Assembly: GCA_016794595.1 (NCBI GenBank)
Contig: JAEUJN010000076.1
Location: 62,001-126,000 of the forward strand
Direction: 5' to 3'
DNA length: 64,000 nt
DNA from: Kineosporiaceae bacterium
GTDB lineage: Bacteria; Actinomycetota; Actinomycetes; Actinomycetales; Kineosporiaceae
Under the pieces are notes generated by a model. It worked only from the letters and a program-made list of their open reading frames with translations. It made no database searches and was not told where the DNA came from. The position numbers and the translations under genes are program-made. Positions 60,290-64,000 of the stretch are shown in pieces; the first letter of the stretch is position 1; each line of letters begins with the position of its first letter.

Positions 60290-62839
60290 ATGACCGGCCA
60301 GCACGACGCGCCCCCGGCGAGCGCCCTGCCACCCCACCCGCTGCCCTGGCACGATCCCGCCAGGCCGGTCGAGGAGCGGGTCGAGGCCCTTCTCGCGGCC
60401 ATGACCCTCGAGGAGAAGGTCGCCCAGCTCGGCAGCCGGTGGGTCGGCAACGACATGCAGGGATCGGACCCGACCCCTGCGCCCGACGTCGAGCCGGGCG
60501 TCCAGCCAGGTGTCGAGCCGGGCGTCGAGCCGGGCTCCGACCACACCCTCAACGTCGCGCCCCTGCAGGACGTGTTCGCCGCAGGCCACGCCGTCCCGCT
60601 GGAGGTCGCCGCCGCCCACGGCCTCGGCCAGCTCACCCGGATCTACGGCAGCCGTCCGGTCACGGTGGCGGACGGCGCGGCGCAGGTGATCCGCCAGCAG
60701 GAGGTCGTGCTGGCCCACAGCCGGCTGGGGATCCCCGCGATCGTCCACGAGGAGTGCCTGACCGGGTTCACCGCCTACGGCGCGACCGTCTACCCGGCAG
60801 CCATCGCCTGGGCCGCCACCTTCGACCCCGCGCTGGTCGAGCGGATGGCCGCGGCCATCGGGCACGACATGGCCGCACTCGGTGTGCACCAAGGACTGTC
60901 GCCGGTGATGGACGTCGTCCGCGACCACCGCTGGGGCCGGGTCGAGGAGACCATGGGCGAGGACCCCTTCCTGGTCGGGACGCTCGGCGCCGCCTACGTC
61001 CGCGGGCTCGAACGGGCCGGGGTGATCGCCACCCTCAAGCACTTCGCCGGGTACTCGGCCTCGCGCGCGGCACGCAACCACGGCCCGGTCTCGATGGGGC
61101 GGCGCGAGCTGCTCGAACTGATCCTGCCCGCCTTCGAGATGGCCATCGCCCTCGGTGGCGCGCGCTCGGTGATGAACTCCTACGCCGACGTGGACGGCAT
61201 CCCCGCCGGTGCCGACGCCTGGCTGCTCACCGAGGTGCTGCGCGAGGAGTGGGGCTTCACCGGAACCGTGGTCTCCGACTACTGGGCCGTGCCGTTCCTG
61301 GCCACCATGCACCGCGTCGCCGCGACCGCCGAGGACGCCGGCGCGCTGGCGCTCGCGGCCGGCATCGACGTCGAACTGCCCGACACCATCGGCTTCGGAC
61401 CGTCCCTGGTCGAGCGGGTGCAGCGCGGCGAGCTCGACCCCGCCCTGATCGATCGGGCCGCGCGCCGACACCTGCGGCAGAAGGTGGAACTGGGGCTGCT
61501 GGACCCGGACTGGACGCCAGAAGCCTCCGTCGCCCGGTCCCGTGAGGTGGATCTGGATGCGCCGGTTCACCGCGAGATCGCCCGCGAGCTGGCCGAGCGC
61601 TCGATCGTGCTCCTCGACCCCGGCACGGCGTTGCCGCTGCGGGCGCCGGATCGCCCCCTTCCGGGTCGGATCGCCGTGGTCGGACCGTGCTCGGACGACC
61701 CGAGGACGTTCATGGGCTGCTACGCCTTCCCCAACCACGTGCTCCCCCGCTACCCCGACAAGGGCCTGGGCGTCGAGGTGGTGAGCGCCGTGGACGCCCT
61801 GCGCAGGGAACTCGACCCGCAGTTCGCGCCGGGCGATGATCAGAGCCCGGTGGACGTCGTCCACGCCCGGGGATGTGACGTGCTCGGTGAGGACCGCGGC
61901 GGGTTCACCGAGGCGGTCGAGGCCGCTCGGGGCGCGGACCTGTGCATCGCCTACGTCGGTGACCGGGCGGGCCTGTTCGGCCAGGGCACCTCCGGTGAGG
62001 GCTGCGACGCCGCCGACCTGCGCCTGCCCGGCGTCCAGGAGGACCTGCTCGATGCCCTCCTGGCCACCGGCACCCCCGTGGTCGTGGTGGTGGTCTCGGG
62101 GCGCCCGTACGCGCTGGGCGCGGTGGCGGGTCGCGCCGCGGGACTCGTCCAGGCGTTCATGCCCGGGGAGGAGGGTGGCGCGGCGATCTCCGGGGTACTC
62201 TCCGGGCGTGTCCAGCCCAGCGGGAAGCTGCCGGTCCAGGTCCCGCGGGGGCCGGGTGGCCAGCCCGCGACCTACCTCCAGCCGCCGCTCGGGGCCTCGG
62301 TCAGCGCCGGCATCAGCAACCTCGACGCGGCACCGCTGTTCCCCTTCGGACACGGTCGGTCCTACACCTCCTTCGCCATCGGCCGGTTGCGGTTGTCAGC
62401 CGTCGACGTGCCGACCGACGGCGAGCTCGCGGTGAGCGCGCGCGTGACCAACATCGGACCGCGGGCGGGTGAGGAGGTCGTCCAGCTCTACCTGCACGAC
62501 GTCCTGGCGTCCGTGACCCGACCGGTGCGGCAGTTGGCCGGATTCGCCCGGGTCCGGCTCGAGCCGGGCGCGGCCGTCGATGTCACCTTCCGCGTGCACG
62601 CCGATCGGACGGCGTTCGTCGGACCGGACCTGCGTCGGGTCGTCGAGCCGGGTGAGGTCGAGGTGTTCGTCGGATCCTCTAGCCAGGATCTGCCGTGCCA
62701 CGGCGTGGTCCGGTTCAGCGGCCCGCCGCGCGTCGTCGGCCACGACCGCCGGCTGGACACCCCCGTCGAGCTGGTCCCGGTCGGCGGTTCCGGGGCGAAC
62801 ACCGCCGCTGCCCCGGTCAGCGGGTGGCGAGCAGAGTGA
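60290..62839 (+). CDS. Glycoside hydrolase family 3 (beta-glucosidase/xylosidase-like)
   Basis: An 849-aa cytoplasmic enzyme (no signal peptide) with the GH3 order: N-terminal barrel (LGIPAIVHEECLTGF, VMDVVRDHRWGRVEETMGEDP, LKHFAGYSASRAARNHGP), nucleophile Asp in TVVSDYWAV, the alpha-beta sandwich (IAVVGPCSDD, YVGDRAGLFGQGTSGEG), and a C-terminal fibronectin III-like domain (GRSYTSF, VTNIGPRAGEEVVQLYL). Near residues 67-82 sits a VEPG/VQPG repeat. GGGAG lies 6 nt before the ATG. It probably hydrolyses imported beta-linked oligosaccharides. Its stop overlaps the LacI gene (GTGA). Confidence 0.93.
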   Translation: MTGQHDAPPASALPPHPLPWHDPARPVEERVEALLAAMTLEEKVAQLGSRWVGNDMQGSDPTPAPDVEPGVQPGVEPGVEPGSDHTLNVAPLQDVFAAGHAVPLEVAAAHGLGQLTRIYGSRPVTVADGAAQVIRQQEVVLAHSRLGIPAIVHEECLTGFTAYGATVYPAAIAWAATFDPALVERMAAAIGHDMAALGVHQGLSPVMDVVRDHRWGRVEETMGEDPFLVGTLGAAYVRGLERAGVIATLKHFAGYSASRAARNHGPVSMGRRELLELILPAFEMAIALGGARSVMNSYADVDGIPAGADAWLLTEVLREEWGFTGTVVSDYWAVPFLATMHRVAATAEDAGALALAAGIDVELPDTIGFGPSLVERVQRGELDPALIDRAARRHLRQKVELGLLDPDWTPEASVARSREVDLDAPVHREIARELAERSIVLLDPGTALPLRAPDRPLPGRIAVVGPCSDDPRTFMGCYAFPNHVLPRYPDKGLGVEVVSAVDALRRELDPQFAPGDDQSPVDVVHARGCDVLGEDRGGFTEAVEAARGADLCIAYVGDRAGLFGQGTSGEGCDAADLRLPGVQEDLLDALLATGTPVVVVVVSGRPYALGAVAGRAAGLVQAFMPGEEGGAAISGVLSGRVQPSGKLPVQVPRGPGGQPATYLQPPLGASVSAGISNLDAAPLFPFGHGRSYTSFAIGRLRLSAVDVPTDGELAVSARVTNIGPRAGEEVVQLYLHDVLASVTRPVRQLAGFARVRLEPGAAVDVTFRVHADRTAFVGPDLRRVVEPGEVEVFVGSSSQDLPCHGVVRFSGPPRVVGHDRRLDTPVELVPVGGSGANTAAAPVSGWRAE
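60488..60535 (+). repeat. Four-unit 12-bp tandem repeat in the GH3 gene
   Basis: Four in-frame units of GTCGAGCCGGGC (one variant with Gln) encoding VEPG, VQPG, VEPG, VEPG, in a loop of the N-terminal barrel domain. Confidence 0.85.
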
Positions 62840-63903
62840 CGGACGCCCTCTCCCGGCGCAGGCGACCGACGCTGGCCACGGTGGCCGCGACGGCCGGGGT
62901 CTCCGTGGCCACCGTCTCCAAGGTGCTGAACGGGCGCAGCGACGTCGCTCCGACGACCCGGGCCAGGGTCGAGGACGTGTTGCGTGGCTACGAGTTCCCG
63001 CCCGTGGCCCGCCGGACGCAGCCCCAGCCCGCGACCACGGTGGAGCTGATGTTCGACCGAGACCTGCACGCCTACTCGGCCGAGGTCGCCCACGGCGCGA
63101 TCGACGTCGGGGAGGAGCTGGGGATCTCCATCGTGATCTCCATCCGGGCCGACTCCGGCGGCCGGTACCGCCAGAGCAGTCCGACCGAGTGGGCCCGTGA
63201 ACTGGCCTCCAGCGGACGCCGGGCCCTGGTCACGGTGACCGGCTCGCTGACTGCGGCGCACGTCAATGCACTTCGCGCACAAGGGATCCCGCTGGTGGTT
63301 GTCGATCCGTTGCACGTGCCACACACCCGGATCACGAGCGTGGGGTCCACCAACTTCTCCGGCGGGCTGGAGGCCGGCGAGCACCTGCTCTCGCTCGGCC
63401 ACACCCTGATCGGCTATGCCGGTGGACCGATCACGGCGGCCTGCAGCCAGGCCCGGGTGGCCGGGCTGCGCTCGGCGGTCGAGGCGGCGGGGCTGACCCT
63501 GCCCGAGGGGTACGTCCGCTTCGGTGACTTCGTCTACGAGAGCGGGTTCGAGGACGGCGGCGCCTTGCTCGACCTGCCGCGGCGTCCCACGGCGATCTTC
63601 GCCGGCTCGGACGAGATGGCCCTCGGGGTCATCGAGGCGGCCCGGGTGCGCGGCCTGCGGGTCCCCGAGGACCTGAGCATCGTCGGCTTCGATGACACCC
63701 AGCTGTCCCGGATGGCCTCGCCGCCGCTGACCACGGTGCGCCAGCCCCTGCACGAGATGGGGGCGGTCGCGGTTCGCACCGCGCTGCGCCTGGCTGCCGG
63801 CGAGACCATCGACTCCCATCACGTCGAACTGGCCACCCATCTCGTGGTCAGGGGGTCGACGACGGCGCCGGCCCCCGCCGGGTCCGCCGACACCGGCCGG
63901 TAG
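62836..63903 (+). CDS. LacI-family transcriptional regulator
   Basis: A 355-aa repressor. Helix-turn-helix TLATVAATAGVSVATVSKVLNGRSDV with the hinge following; the periplasmic-binding-like domain has VVDPLHVPHTRITSVGSTNFSGG, AGSDEMALGVIEAARVRGLRVPEDLSIVGFDDTQLS and TTVRQPLHEMG. It is co-translated with GH3 (GTGA overlap) and likely controls GH3 and the divergent ABC operon through the two palindromes. Confidence 0.92.
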   Translation: MTDALSRRRRPTLATVAATAGVSVATVSKVLNGRSDVAPTTRARVEDVLRGYEFPPVARRTQPQPATTVELMFDRDLHAYSAEVAHGAIDVGEELGISIVISIRADSGGRYRQSSPTEWARELASSGRRALVTVTGSLTAAHVNALRAQGIPLVVVDPLHVPHTRITSVGSTNFSGGLEAGEHLLSLGHTLIGYAGGPITAACSQARVAGLRSAVEAAGLTLPEGYVRFGDFVYESGFEDGGALLDLPRRPTAIFAGSDEMALGVIEAARVRGLRVPEDLSIVGFDDTQLSRMASPPLTTVRQPLHEMGAVAVRTALRLAAGETIDSHHVELATHLVVRGSTTAPAPAGSADTGR

Positions 63904-63913
63904 GCTCGCCCGG

Positions 63914-64000
63914 GTGACCACGGTGACCACGGTGACCACGGCGCACCAGCCACTCGCGCCAGAGGGCTCGGACGGGGTGCCGACCACGTCGCCACCCTCT
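63914..64000 (+). CDS. Start of a further gene (partial, cut by the right edge)
   Basis: An open frame from GTG with TAGGCT 13 nt upstream, the leaderless spacing seen elsewhere here. The first codons are three copies of GTGACCACG (VTT repeats), then AHQPLAPEGSDG, open to the edge. Too short to identify; the start may be any of the three GTGs. Confidence 0.4.
   Translation, partial: MTTVTTVTTAHQPLAPEGSDGVPTTSPPS

Overview
The window is chromosomal DNA of a very GC-rich actinomycete. It encodes a mycothiol-type maleylpyruvate isomerase homologue, CofC for coenzyme F420, an HU protein with a long Lys/Ala/Pro tail, a DevS/DevR-like two-component pair and an IclR-type regulator divergent from leuCD. 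Many start codons sit 12-13 nt behind a TANNNT box with no ribosome-binding site, the signature of leaderless actinobacterial genes. The genus cannot be fixed from the sequence alone.

The backbone is the conserved actinobacterial block smc-acyP ... mutM-rnc-rpmF-yceD-coaD-rsmD ... recG-DAK2 protein-rpmB-thiL-DUF3515-ddl ... plsC-cofC-murA-hup-leuDC-ndgR ... tRNA-Glu/tRNA-Gln ... gltX-FAH. Three accessory modules interrupt it, and a sugar locus follows it. (1) 2.6-12.0 kb: cydABDC, encoding cytochrome bd and its CydDC exporter, behind a CsoR-like palindrome and followed by a DevS-like dual-GAF histidine kinase and a DevR-like regulator: a low-oxygen/redox module. (2) 24.9-32.5 kb: a PLP-dependent trans-sulfuration-type enzyme, a TetR repressor, and an overlapping operon of NCS1 permease, YtcJ-like amidohydrolase, fused UreA-UreB and a divergent UreC. 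This urease-like enzyme keeps every metal ligand but has a changed substrate pocket, and no nickel-insertion genes are present. It is the most promising candidate for an undescribed system. (3) 42.5-50.1 kb: an overlapping glycan-modification operon (rmlA, DegT aminotransferase, sulfotransferase, WbqC-like protein, a 90-residue unknown, a second PLP-fold protein, a methyltransferase) facing a family 2 glycosyltransferase. (4) 54.2-63.9 kb: a carbohydrate locus with sorbitol-type dehydrogenase, FGGY kinase, ABC importer without its ATPase, GH3 beta-glucosidase and LacI repressor, with two matching LacI-type operators in the divergent intergenic region.

Two patterns cut across the window. In-frame tandem repeats, mostly 12 bp and encoding tetrapeptides, lie in protein linkers (CydC, ThiL, GH3, the kinase N-terminus; 27 bp in HU). 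Leaderless-type promoters recur, and in two cases the upstream stop codon TAG forms the start of the -10 box.

All assignments come from reading the translated sequence and recalled family motifs. No database search was run.
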